A stretch of DNA of 16,188 nucleotides from Anaerolineae bacterium (GTDB lineage Bacteria; Chloroflexota; Anaerolineae; B4-G1; SLSP01), in the NCBI GenBank assembly GCA_021159805.1, contig JAGHDT010000079.1:1-16188 (forward strand). Direction: 5' to 3'. The stretch's first letter is position 1. Each line of letters opens with the position of its first letter. This document shows, piece by piece, positions 1 to 7,381 of the stretch. The notes below the pieces were generated by a model. It searched no databases. It was given only the letters and a program-made list of their open reading frames with translations, and had not been told where the DNA came from. Position numbers and translations under genes: made by a program.

Positions 1-513
1 ACATCGCTCGGACGTTCCATCGCGGATACGTCAGGCCGTGAGTTCGTCCGCATCTCACTGGGCGGCGCCCGTGACGAAGCGGAAATCCGGGGACATCGGC
101 GCACGCATATCGGGGCGATGCCTGGGCGGATCCTGCAGACGATTGGCCGCGCCGGAACCGTGAATCCGGTCTTTATGCTCGATGAAGCGGACAAAATGGG
201 GATGGATTTCCGCGGGGATCCATCTTCTGCGCTGCTGGAGGTATTGGATCCTGAGCAGAACAACGCCTTCTCCGACCACTACATTGAGATACCGTATGAT
301 CCATCCAAAGTGCTATTCATCGCTACGGCAAACGTCCTGAACACGATGCCACCGGCGCTGGAAGACCGGATGGAAGTTATCGAGTTCCCCGGCTATGCTG
401 AGCTTGAGAAAGTCGAGATCGCCCGGCGCTTCCTTATTCCTCGCCAGATCGAGCAAAGCGGTCTCTCTGCTCACCCCCCCCCACCTTCCCGACCAAGACC
501 GTGCACACGCTGA
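1..513 (+). CDS. lon: Lon protease, ATPase-domain fragment (5' end outside window, frameshifted at 3' end)
   Basis: ATP-dependent serine protease that unfolds and degrades damaged and regulatory proteins in the cytoplasm. Frame 1 is open from the first base. The first codon is the Thr that follows Gly-Lys of Walker A (TSLGRSIA), so the N-terminal substrate domain and most of the P-loop lie upstream. Visible Lon marks are LGGARDEAEIRGHRRTHIG, Walker B VFMLDEADKM, RGDPSSALLEVLDPEQN, sensor-1 ATAN and the EDRMEVIEFPGY segment. The match holds up to IPRQIEQSGLSAH (about codon 158). After the C-run at 474–482 this frame turns into a Pro/Arg tail and stops at 511–513, while the Lon sequence resumes in another frame. 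Family identity is very secure. Whether the gene is truly broken or the C-run is misread cannot be decided here. Confidence 0.93.
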   Translation, partial: TSLGRSIADTSGREFVRISLGGARDEAEIRGHRRTHIGAMPGRILQTIGRAGTVNPVFMLDEADKMGMDFRGDPSSALLEVLDPEQNNAFSDHYIEIPYDPSKVLFIATANVLNTMPPALEDRMEVIEFPGYAELEKVEIARRFLIPRQIEQSGLSAHPPPPSRPRPCTR

Positions 514-1253
514 TACGCCAATACACCTATGAGGCCGGGGTTCGAAATCTGGACCGGGAGATCGGAAGCATCTGCCGCAAGGCAACCCGTCGCCTAGCTG
601 AGGGCAAGAGCCCCATCCACACGATCACAACGAAAGCAGTGACACGCTATCTTGGGCCACCGCGGTTCCAGGAGGAGCATCTGGAGACCCACCACACTGT
701 GGGTGTCGCCATGGGCCTGGCATGGACATCCAACGGCGGGGATTTGCTCCCGGTCGAGGTAGCATTGACGCCAGGCAAGGGGGTCCTCACGCTCACAGGA
801 CACCTTGGGGATGTGATGCAGGAGTCCGCGCAAGCCGCACTTACCTACCTGAGATCTCAGGCAGAAGCGTGGAATATCAACCCGGAGAAGCTTGACAAGA
901 CAGATATCCACATTCATTTTCCGCAGGGCGGCATACCCAAGGACGGGCCATCCGGCGGCATCGCCATCGCCACAGCACTCTTTTCAGCCTTCTTGGGACA
1001 GCCGGTCCGCCGCGATGTAGCGATGACGGGGGAGATCACACTGCGGGGGCGAGTCCTAGCCATCGGTGGACTCAAAGAGAAACTACTGGCCGCCCATCGG
1101 GCCGGCGTGCAGACTGTCGTACTGCCTACGCGCAATAAGAAGGACCTGCAGGACATCCCCAAAGAAGTCCTGAATGGCGTCAGATTGGCCTTTGTCCAGA
1201 CTATGGGCGAGGTTCTGGAATCCGCGCTCGTTCTACCATCTGCAGAAGTCTAG
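501..1253 (+). CDS. lon: Lon protease, C-terminal proteolytic domain (second frame of the broken gene)
   Basis: This continues Lon in a different frame. The Lon-like reading can be followed back to the C-run at about 474. The GTG at 501 is only the first start-like codon in this frame and is probably not a real start. It contains the end of the AAA+ lid (YTYEAGVRNLDREIG, usual YTREAGVR-LEREI) and the whole P domain. The catalytic Ser is in PKDGPSGG (codon 951–953). The catalytic Lys is the second Lys of GGLKEKLLAA (codon 1080–1082), 43 residues later, as in E. coli Ser679/Lys722. It ends normally in LESALVLPSAEV. Both active-site residues and the full domain are intact, with no other disabling change, which favours a single recent indel or a sequence error over an old pseudogene. 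Confidence 0.93.
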   Translation: MHTLIRQYTYEAGVRNLDREIGSICRKATRRLAEGKSPIHTITTKAVTRYLGPPRFQEEHLETHHTVGVAMGLAWTSNGGDLLPVEVALTPGKGVLTLTGHLGDVMQESAQAALTYLRSQAEAWNINPEKLDKTDIHIHFPQGGIPKDGPSGGIAIATALFSAFLGQPVRRDVAMTGEITLRGRVLAIGGLKEKLLAAHRAGVQTVVLPTRNKKDLQDIPKEVLNGVRLAFVQTMGEVLESALVLPSAEV

Positions 1254-1269
1254 GAACTTGCTGAAGAGC

Positions 1270-1299
1270 AGTAAGGCGCCCTTTTCGGGGCGCCTCACT
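1270..1299. terminator. GC-rich hairpin between convergent lon and hpf
   Basis: Perfect 8-bp stem AGGCGCCC (1274–1281) with GGGCGCCT (1288–1295) and a 6-base loop. It is extended by AGT/ACT pairing (1270–1272 with 1297–1299) across one mismatch. It lies between the lon stop (1253) and the hpf stop (1316), where a two-way terminator is expected. Neither strand has a good T-run after the stem, so it may act only weakly, or as a 3'-end stabiliser. Confidence 0.55.
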
Positions 1300-1315
1300 G
1301 TATTCCTGGTTAGGT

Positions 1316-1873
1316 CTAGTACATCGGTTTCAAGATGCCGTAGTCGCCATCCTCACGCCGGTACACCACGCTGAGCCGTCCATCAGCAGCGTCGACGAAC
1401 AGGAAGAATTGGTGCCCGAGAAGTTCCATCTGCTCAACTGCTTCGCCGGACAGAATCGAGCTAACCTCAAACTCCTTCACCCTAGCAATGCTGGGCGTCT
1501 CCTCCAGCAACAGCTCATCGTCCTCCAAGCCCGAGACATCCGCCGACGCAACGGGCTCTGGGACACGGCGCATCGTTCGACGTCGCCCCTTGTAGCGCTC
1601 CACACGCCGAGACATCTTGTCCATCACCAAGTCAACAGCCGCAAAGATATCGGCAGCCCGTTCCTCAGCACGTAGAATCGCTTTGGGGACGTAAATGGTG
1701 ATCTGCGCAACCATGCGTCGAGAACTATCCCTTGCATTGCTTTCGGAGAGATCAACACGGATGCTGTCAAGGTTCGGCAGGTACCGCTGGAGCTTGGAGG
1801 TTTTGTCTTCAACGTGATCACGCAAGCGATCGGTCAACTCCAGGTTCCGAGAGTAGATCTGTAGCATTTCCAT
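1316..1873 (-). CDS. hpf: Ribosome hibernation-promoting factor, long form
   Basis: Binds the small subunit decoding centre in starved or resting cells and, in the long form, joins two 70S ribosomes into inactive 100S dimers through its C-terminal domain. The 185 residues match the long form. The N-terminal HPF/YfiA fold covers about 1–100 (LQIYSRNLELTDRLRDHV, then a basic MSRRVERYKGRRR end), followed by an acidic linker of about 105–128. The C-terminal dimerisation domain has the typical MELLGHQFFLFVDA and LSVVYRREDGDYGIL. The ATG at 1873 has an AAGGAGGA SD 7–8 bases upstream (complement at 1881–1888). It is the last gene of the minus-strand block, 31 bases after comFC, with a strong hairpin in between (1901–1949) that may set its level apart from the pilus genes. 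Confidence 0.96.
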   Translation of the reverse strand: MEMLQIYSRNLELTDRLRDHVEDKTSKLQRYLPNLDSIRVDLSESNARDSSRRMVAQITIYVPKAILRAEERAADIFAAVDLVMDKMSRRVERYKGRRRTMRRVPEPVASADVSGLEDDELLLEETPSIARVKEFEVSSILSGEAVEQMELLGHQFFLFVDAADGRLSVVYRREDGDYGILKPMY

Positions 1874-1900
1874 AGGTGAATCCTCCTTAGTGTTAGGATT

Positions 1901-1949
1901 GGGGCTAGAGAGCGTGTGCCAACGTGAACGCGCTCACGTCTCTAGCCCC
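1901..1949 (-). other. Inverted repeat / RNA hairpin across the comFC stop, before hpf
   Basis: GGGGCTAGAGA (1901–1911) and TCTCTAGCCCC (1939–1949) are perfect 11-bp inverted arms. Skipping one bulged base (1912) adds CGTG/CACG (1913–1916 with 1935–1938), giving about 15 bp with a loop of 18 bases. In the minus-strand RNA it covers the last comFC codons, with the UAG stop in its 3' arm. No U-run follows, and the hpf SD begins about 12 bases after it. This suggests RNA processing, stability or partial attenuation rather than a standard terminator; the function is inferred. Confidence 0.6.
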
Positions 1950-2660
1950 CTGGGCTATCAACGCCACAGCACAAGCATCCAATGTGGCGCCTGTCGTCGC
2001 CACATCGTCCAACAAGGTGATACGTAGTCCGGATAGATCACGCGCATTCGAGCATGCAAAGGCATCCCGCACATTATCCCAGCGCTCCTGTCTCCCCAGA
2101 TGCGTCTGAGAGGCTGTCGCCCTTGTCCTGAATAGTATAGTCTCATCTATCGGCACTTCAACTCGGGTCGAGAGCGCTCGTGCCAGCAAGGCCGACTGAT
2201 TGTAGCCGCGAAGCGCTTCACGGTCGCTAAAGAGCGGCACCGGTACAAGCAGATCGCTGCTGAGCCCCCAACAACGCCAAGCCTCAGCCATACGTCCTGA
2301 CAAGGGATCAACAACCTGGACGCCACCGCGATACTTCAGCGCGTGGACGGCTTCACGGATGGCATCCTGGAACAGAAACACCGACGTAATCGGCGCGGCG
2401 CGTAGCGGAGAGGTACGACAACGCGGACAAAGCTCTGGTCCATCCCACGCATCACCGCAGCGCGGGCATACGGGGCCATCAGCAAAGGGGATCTGCTCTG
2501 CACAACCATCGCAAAGCCAGACTTCAACCTTGCCACAGACAACGCAGCAGGGCGGGAGAACCAGATCCAACAAGAGACGGTAGAGTCGCCTGACAGCAGA
2601 TGTCGTCCGCTTCACCCCAACACCAATCCTGTGCAAGGAGGCTATCGCGAGCCGGAACAA
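1905..2660 (-). CDS. comFC: ComF-family protein (double zinc ribbon, phosphoribosyltransferase fold)
   Basis: ComF proteins are linked to DNA uptake in transformation, probably near the inner membrane with the ComFA helicase; the biochemical reaction is not settled. Cys38/39, 42, 50, 53 and Cys65, 68, 78, 81 form two CxxC-pair zinc sites (PPCCVVCG..LCDGC and CPRCGD..CPRC). They are followed by a phosphoribosyltransferase domain with LLVPVPLFSDR, RGYNQSALLA and the PRPP loop LLDDVATTGATLD (about 216–228). Length (about 235–251 aa) is normal. The start is uncertain. The longest frame begins at a TTG (2658–2660) without a clear SD; a GTG at codon 16 (2613–2615) is another choice closer to the usual N-terminus. 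It begins 14 bases after tadC. Competence and type IV-like pili are often linked, but Tad pili are not the usual competence pili. Confidence 0.9.
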   Translation of the reverse strand: MFRLAIASLHRIGVGVKRTTSAVRRLYRLLLDLVLPPCCVVCGKVEVWLCDGCAEQIPFADGPVCPRCGDAWDGPELCPRCRTSPLRAAPITSVFLFQDAIREAVHALKYRGGVQVVDPLSGRMAEAWRCWGLSSDLLVPVPLFSDREALRGYNQSALLARALSTRVEVPIDETILFRTRATASQTHLGRQERWDNVRDAFACSNARDLSGLRITLLDDVATTGATLDACAVALIAQGARDVSAFTLAHAL

Positions 2661-2674
2661 CAGCTTGCGGGTAT

Positions 2675-3604
2675 CTACCCGCCGAACATACCCGAATCCC
2701 TGATTAGCAGAATCGCCGGCCCCAAGAGCACAATCAAGATTGTCGGAAAGATCAGAAATACCAGTGGCAGCATCATCTTGACCGGTGCCTGGCGGGCCTT
2801 TTCCTCAGCGCGCTGTCGCCGCTTCATACGCATGGTGTCAGACTGGATCCGCATCACCTTGGCCATACTGACACCCAGCTGATCAGCCTGGATAATCGCA
2901 GCGACAAACGTCGTCATGTCGGCGACATCCATGCTTGCAGCCATATTGCGCAGCGCCTCGCGACGCAATTTACCCAACTGCATCTCCTGAACGGTGCGCT
3001 GAAAAGCCCGACTCAGCTCATTGTCCCACTTCTCCGCCACCTTCTGCATAGAGGCATCAAACCCAAGGCCAGCCTCAACACAGATGGTCAGGAGATCCAG
3101 AGCATCAGGGAGCGCTTTGAGGATCTCTTCCTGCCGTGCCGAGATCTTGGAACCCAGCCATATGCTGGGAAGAAGATATCCCATCATGAAGGCAACGACG
3201 ATGATCAGCAACCGCTGGCCAAAGGGTATGTCAGAAGCAAAGACCACCAGCAGGGAGCTCACACCCAGTAGCAGTGCCGCCCCCACACGATAGCCGAGGA
3301 ACTGCGCGGCCTTGACCCTGTGTCCGATGCCGGCGAGCGCCAACTTGTGTCGGGTTGATTCAAGCGTGTTGGCCGGCGTGAATCGCTGTGCTACCTCACT
3401 CAAGGCTTCGACCATCGGGACAATCACGCGTTGGCCAAACGGCTGTGACAGCTCCAACTCCTCAAGCGTCACCGATTGCCCCAGAGCAGCCAGCTCATTG
3501 AGCCGGTCTTCCACGCTTTGTGTGGAACCACGGCTGCGCATCGCAATCAATACAACCACGCCGACAACGGCTAGGAGCCCAACAATGATCAGTACGCCCC
3601 CCAT
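2675..3604 (-). CDS. tadC: Tad pilus platform protein TadC (type II secretion F family)
   Basis: Inner-membrane platform protein which, paired with TadB, couples the CpaF ATPase to Flp pilus assembly. The 309 residues fit the TadC layout. There is an N-terminal membrane helix (about 4–22) and a middle helix pair (about 105–150). The T2SSF cytoplasmic domain follows (LPDALDLLTICVEAGLGFDASM at about 165–186, then AIIQADQLGVSMAKVMRIQS), and a C-terminal hydrophobic pair (PLVFLIFPTILIVLLGPAIL). ATG start with a GAGGAGG SD (complement 3610–3616) that overlaps the tadB stop codon (3615–3617), a sign of translational coupling. Usual gene order after tadB. Confidence 0.95.
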   Translation of the reverse strand: MGGVLIIVGLLAVVGVVVLIAMRSRGSTQSVEDRLNELAALGQSVTLEELELSQPFGQRVIVPMVEALSEVAQRFTPANTLESTRHKLALAGIGHRVKAAQFLGYRVGAALLLGVSSLLVVFASDIPFGQRLLIIVVAFMMGYLLPSIWLGSKISARQEEILKALPDALDLLTICVEAGLGFDASMQKVAEKWDNELSRAFQRTVQEMQLGKLRREALRNMAASMDVADMTTFVAAIIQADQLGVSMAKVMRIQSDTMRMKRRQRAEEKARQAPVKMMLPLVFLIFPTILIVLLGPAILLIRDSGMFGG

Positions 3605-3614
3605 CGTGTCCTCC

Positions 3615-4562
3615 TCAGACCTCTATGCTCACAATCTTCTTGATCACGATGTATCCCACCACAATCATCACAACGGAGATGCCCAACATCATCCAACCAC
3701 ACGGATCAGTGAAGAGTGGGGCCATGAACTCAGGATTGATCAGGGAGATCACGCCGGTCAGGACAACCGGCAGGAACGTAATCAACAAGCCTGTAGCGCG
3801 ACCCTGTGACGTCAGGATCTTGATCTCTCCCTTGATCCGGACACGCTCGCGAATGCTAAAGCTGATCGCATCCAAGACCTCAGCCAAGTTACCACCGACT
3901 TCACGCTGGACGCTCATCGCTGTGATAAGCAAGTCCAGATCAGGGCTGGGCATGCGCCGAAGCAAGTTGGCCATAGCCACATCAAATGAGACACCCAATT
4001 GGAGTTCAAGAACAACCCGACCATACTCCTCCGAAATCGGGGGAGGCATTTCGTTGGAGATTACCTCCAGAGCCTGCATCGTGGAGTAACCTGCACGCAA
4101 GGAGTTGACCATCAGGTTGAGCGAATCACCTAGCAGGTCGTTGAAGTCCTTGAGACGTTTGCTTTCGCGCGAGCCGAGATAGATCCGAGGAAGGAAAAAA
4201 CCCGCGATGACACCAACAGGGATGAAAACGTAGCGCTTGACGGCAAACGCAGCCAAACCAAGGGATAGCGACGCAAGCATCGTCAGAACCAGAAACTCAC
4301 CGACCGTCCACTTGAGATTTGCCCGAGCCAGTTGTGTTGACAGGTTAGCCGCAAAACCGCGCCCTGCAACAGCTCGGTCAACGACGGTGCTGACAAAGCC
4401 AGGTCCGCCCTGCTGCTCCGATGGAGTATCGGAAACGGCAACCGCCTGGTTTCCTAGCCGCTCTTCGACCAGAGCCTGGCCAGTGGGTTCTCTGGATAAG
4501 CCAAACACCAAGAGGATGACAGCAATTAGCAGTATCGCGCCGACTAAGATAATGAAACCCAT
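3615..4562 (-). CDS. tadB: Tad pilus platform protein TadB (type II secretion F family)
   Basis: Partner of TadC in the inner-membrane base of the Flp/Tad pilus. I choose the ATG at 4562 (315 aa) over a GTG 13 codons upstream (4601). A GGAGGAGG SD lies 9 bases before this ATG, and the protein then opens directly with a hydrophobic helix (MGFIILVGAILLIAVILLVF). Further helices are at about 88–126 and two near the C-terminus (about 256–275 and 290–309). Between them is the T2SSF domain, with LLGDSLNLMVNSLRAGYS, VLELQLGVSFDVAMANLL and ITAMSVQREVGGNLAEVLD, all typical of TadB. It starts 66 bases after the cpaF stop. Confidence 0.95.
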   Translation of the reverse strand: MGFIILVGAILLIAVILLVFGLSREPTGQALVEERLGNQAVAVSDTPSEQQGGPGFVSTVVDRAVAGRGFAANLSTQLARANLKWTVGEFLVLTMLASLSLGLAAFAVKRYVFIPVGVIAGFFLPRIYLGSRESKRLKDFNDLLGDSLNLMVNSLRAGYSTMQALEVISNEMPPPISEEYGRVVLELQLGVSFDVAMANLLRRMPSPDLDLLITAMSVQREVGGNLAEVLDAISFSIRERVRIKGEIKILTSQGRATGLLITFLPVVLTGVISLINPEFMAPLFTDPCGWMMLGISVVMIVVGYIVIKKIVSIEV

Positions 4563-4571
4563 ACCGATCAA

Positions 4572-4579
4572 CCTCCTCC
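4572..4579 (-). promoter_or_regulatory. Ribosome binding site fixing the tadB start
   Basis: Minus-strand GGAGGAGG, 9 bases before the ATG at 4562. It lies inside the reading frame of the longer GTG-started version, which itself has no comparable SD; this supports the shorter start. Confidence 0.8.
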
Positions 4580-4628
4580 AAGCCAGGCCCACTCGGGCCA
4601 CCGGACTGGCTGATAATGCGGACTCGGG

Positions 4629-6029
4629 TCAGTGACGCAATCGCTGAGCAACGCCGAAGATGGACGGAGGCAGACGGATACCGGCCTGCTCAATACGGTC
4701 CATAAACTTCGGGCGAAGCCCGGTTGGACGAAGTCGGCCAATGACCTTGTTGTCCTCAAAGCCAACTTGCTCGAACTTGAAAATATCAGCCATCGTGATC
4801 ACGTCGCCCTCCATACCTTGTACCTCGGTGATGGAGACCACACGCCGAGACCCGTCTCGCATGCGCGACAGCTGAACGATCATATCAACAGCGGCCGCCA
4901 CTTGCTGCCGGATGGCGCGGTGAGGCAACTCCATACCGGACATGAGCACCATCGTCTCCAGACGGGAGAGCGCATCGCGCGTGTTGTTCGCATGCAACGT
5001 CGTCATACTGCCCTCATGCCCAGTGTTCATAGCCTGCAACATATCCAAGGCCTCACCACCACGGCACTCACCGACGACAATCCGGTCAGGGCGCATTCGC
5101 AGTGAGTTTATCACCAGATCGCGAATACCAATCTCACCCTTACCCTCAACGTTGGCGGGACGTGATTCCAGCGTGACGACGTGTTCCTGCCGAAGCTGTA
5201 ACTCCGCAGCATTCTCAATCGTGATAACACGTTCGTCCGCCGGAATATAACCCGAGAGGACGTTCAAAAAGGTGGTTTTCCCCGTACCGGTACCGCCCGA
5301 GATCACCACATTGATCGCCGCGACAACGCATGCCCTGAGGAACTCAACGGATTCCTCCGTCACCGTGCCAAAGCGAATCAGATCTTCCACTGTCAGCGGC
5401 TTCTTGAAGAACTTGCGGATGGTCAGAATCGGGCCCTGCAAAGAAATTGGGGGGATGACGGCATTTACACGTGAGCCATCCTTGAGCCTGGCATCCACAG
5501 TAGGACTGCTCTCGTCAATGCGTCGCCCCAGGGGTGCCACAATGCGCTCGATAATGCGCATCAAGTGCTCATCTGACTCAAACGAAACATTCACACGCTG
5601 AAGTTTTCCGCCGCGCTCGATAAAGATCTTCTTGGGCCCGTTGACCATAATCTCAGTTATGGATTCATCTGCCAACAGCGGCTCAAGCGGCCCCAAGCCC
5701 AAGATCTCTGCCACAATCTGCTCGAAGAGCGCGTCCCTTTCCCGCCGCCCCAGAATGATGCTCTCCTCCTGGAGAATTGCATCGTACATTTCCTTGATCG
5801 TGCCGCGCACCTCATCCATCCGAGATACGTCCATCGCAGGATCCAACTCCGCGATCAGCCGGTTCTGGACTCGGTTCTTGAGATCCATATAGGCATCACG
5901 AGCCTGTGGCACTGGGCGACGTTGCACAGCGCGGCTCGAAGCAGTCGCAGGCTGGGGAGAAGACGGGCTCTTTTTGCGTCGATCAGAAGAGCCTCCTGGT
6001 TTCTTTTCAATCCTGCGTAATAGCGACAT
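4629..6029 (-). CDS. cpaF: Tad/Flp pilus assembly ATPase CpaF (TadA)
   Basis: Secretion-type hexameric ATPase that powers assembly (and probably retraction) of the Tad pilus from the cytoplasmic face of the TadB/TadC platform. 466 residues. A basic, Ser/Pro-rich tail (about 1–45) is followed by the N-terminal domain of the VirB11/GspE family (LGLGPLEPLLADESITEIMV). The RecA-like core has Walker A GGTGTGKTT (about 245–253), Asp-box-like TIENAAELQL (about 270–279), the Walker B region DRIVVGECRGGEALDMLQA (catalytic Glu about 321) and His box TGHEGSMTTLHANN (about 337–349). All key residues are present. ATG start with a GAGGTGAGG SD directly upstream. It lies 39 bases after cpaE, in the normal order cpaE–cpaF–tadB–tadC. 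Confidence 0.97.
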   Translation of the reverse strand: MSLLRRIEKKPGGSSDRRKKSPSSPQPATASSRAVQRRPVPQARDAYMDLKNRVQNRLIAELDPAMDVSRMDEVRGTIKEMYDAILQEESIILGRRERDALFEQIVAEILGLGPLEPLLADESITEIMVNGPKKIFIERGGKLQRVNVSFESDEHLMRIIERIVAPLGRRIDESSPTVDARLKDGSRVNAVIPPISLQGPILTIRKFFKKPLTVEDLIRFGTVTEESVEFLRACVVAAINVVISGGTGTGKTTFLNVLSGYIPADERVITIENAAELQLRQEHVVTLESRPANVEGKGEIGIRDLVINSLRMRPDRIVVGECRGGEALDMLQAMNTGHEGSMTTLHANNTRDALSRLETMVLMSGMELPHRAIRQQVAAAVDMIVQLSRMRDGSRRVVSITEVQGMEGDVITMADIFKFEQVGFEDNKVIGRLRPTGLRPKFMDRIEQAGIRLPPSIFGVAQRLRH

Positions 6030-6068
6030 GCCTCACCTCATTGAACCCTGCTAATCCGACGCCAGAGA

Positions 6069-7358
6069 CTAGAGCAGACGGCCAAGACCAGAGCGGCGTA
6101 GTGTCTCGACCTCCGGCTGCTCTTCCTCTGCTACCACGTGAACCCGTTCGTGAATCGTATTGGCCAATTCCAGAATGCCCTGCCCCAGCGCAGTCCGAGC
6201 ACCCTTGACCATCACCGGTTCACCTAGGTTGGCAGCACGCAGTGCCGTGCGCTCGTCCAATGGCACGTGGGCAAGCGCCGGCATCATCGCACGCTCAATC
6301 GCTTCCGGCTGAATACCCATCCGCTTACGGTCCACGCTGTCGATGACCAGACCAACTCTATCAAAATCGTAATCAAGCTTTCGCAACAACTCTATGTACA
6401 TCCGGGCGCCACGAATCTCAGGAATCACCGGGCGCGTCACGACCAGCAGCAAGTCCGTTATGTCCATCACAGCTAGCAGAATCTCGTCCACTTGATGGGC
6501 CGTATCGATAATAACGTAATCAAAGAGCGGACGGGCAAACTGAAGTATGGACCGAAAGGTCACGTTGGCACCACTCTCCTCCGTGCCGGACTCCCGGAAC
6601 ATCTCCGCCTCTTCCGGTGAAGTCGGTGCTACCAGGACCTTTACGCCCGAGCTATGTGTCACCAGGATCGTCTCAAGTAGATCCGGATCCAGGTCACCAA
6701 TATGGGGAACCAAATCGGCCAGCGTACGTGACGGCTGCAGCTTCATGAAAATCGACACATCACCGAACTGCAAGTTAGCATCTATCAAGCAGATCCGGGC
6801 CTCGGGTCCCAAGATCGACTGCAAAGCGACCGCCACGTTCACTGCCAGAGTCGTGCATCCCGTTCCACCTTTCGGACTGTAAAACGTGATGACTTTGGCA
6901 TCCATCGCCCCAGCAGCGGCGGCCCGCGTCTGCTGCTCGCCCTGCTCGGACAAAGGGCGCAACATCCCAGTGCCCATCTTCTGTTTCAGCCTAAAAGCGC
7001 GATGAATTGCGTCCATCAACTCATCAGCGCCAGGCGGTTTCGTCAAATAATCACGTGCCCCGGCCATCATAGCGCGACGAAGGTAATCCGTCTCGCCCTG
7101 AACCGAAAGCATAATCACCTGAACCGATGGGACAATCTCGATGACCTTCCCGGTGGCAGCAATGCCGTCCATTCCAGGAAGGTTGACGTCCATCAAGATG
7201 ATGTCCGGATAGGCTTCTGCAACAATACTGATGACTTCCTCACCCGAGGCCGCCATTGCCACCACGTCGATATCAGGATCGAACGAGAGCAGTTTTCGCA
7301 ACTGCTCTCGCGTCTCAGCGATATCGTCTACAATCAATACTTTAATTCGATCCGGCAT
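6069..7358 (-). CDS. cpaE: CpaE-like protein: response-regulator receiver fused to a MinD/ParA-type ATPase
   Basis: CpaE/TadZ proteins position the Tad machine in the cell. Residues 1–122 form a receiver domain with the full phosphorylation set: Asp11/Asp12, phospho-acceptor Asp57 (IILMDVNLPG), Ser85 and Lys107 (LTKP). A short linker leads to the SIMIBI ATPase: deviant Walker A SPKGGTGCTT (about 161–170), switch LIDANLQFGD (about 191–200) and Walker B YVIIDTAH (about 281–288). The signature Lys163 is present while the second P-loop Lys is Cys168, a replacement common in CpaE-type members. ATG start at 7358; the SD is weak (GGAG is rather far upstream). No sensor kinase lies nearby. CpaF begins 39 bases downstream. 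Family call is secure; the input signal is unknown. Confidence 0.94.
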   Translation of the reverse strand: MPDRIKVLIVDDIAETREQLRKLLSFDPDIDVVAMAASGEEVISIVAEAYPDIILMDVNLPGMDGIAATGKVIEIVPSVQVIMLSVQGETDYLRRAMMAGARDYLTKPPGADELMDAIHRAFRLKQKMGTGMLRPLSEQGEQQTRAAAAGAMDAKVITFYSPKGGTGCTTLAVNVAVALQSILGPEARICLIDANLQFGDVSIFMKLQPSRTLADLVPHIGDLDPDLLETILVTHSSGVKVLVAPTSPEEAEMFRESGTEESGANVTFRSILQFARPLFDYVIIDTAHQVDEILLAVMDITDLLLVVTRPVIPEIRGARMYIELLRKLDYDFDRVGLVIDSVDRKRMGIQPEAIERAMMPALAHVPLDERTALRAANLGEPVMVKGARTALGQGILELANTIHERVHVVAEEEQPEVETLRRSGLGRLL

Positions 7359-7381
7359 ACCTGACCCTATTCTCCTTGCCC

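Noticed and set aside
501..503. GTG 501 as the start of a separate protease gene
   Set aside because: Lon sequence continues upstream of it in the same frame to the C-run, and there is no SD; it is the back half of one gene.
4563..4601. Longer TadB starting at GTG 4601
   Set aside because: The strong SD at 4572–4579 serves the ATG at 4562, where the membrane helix begins.
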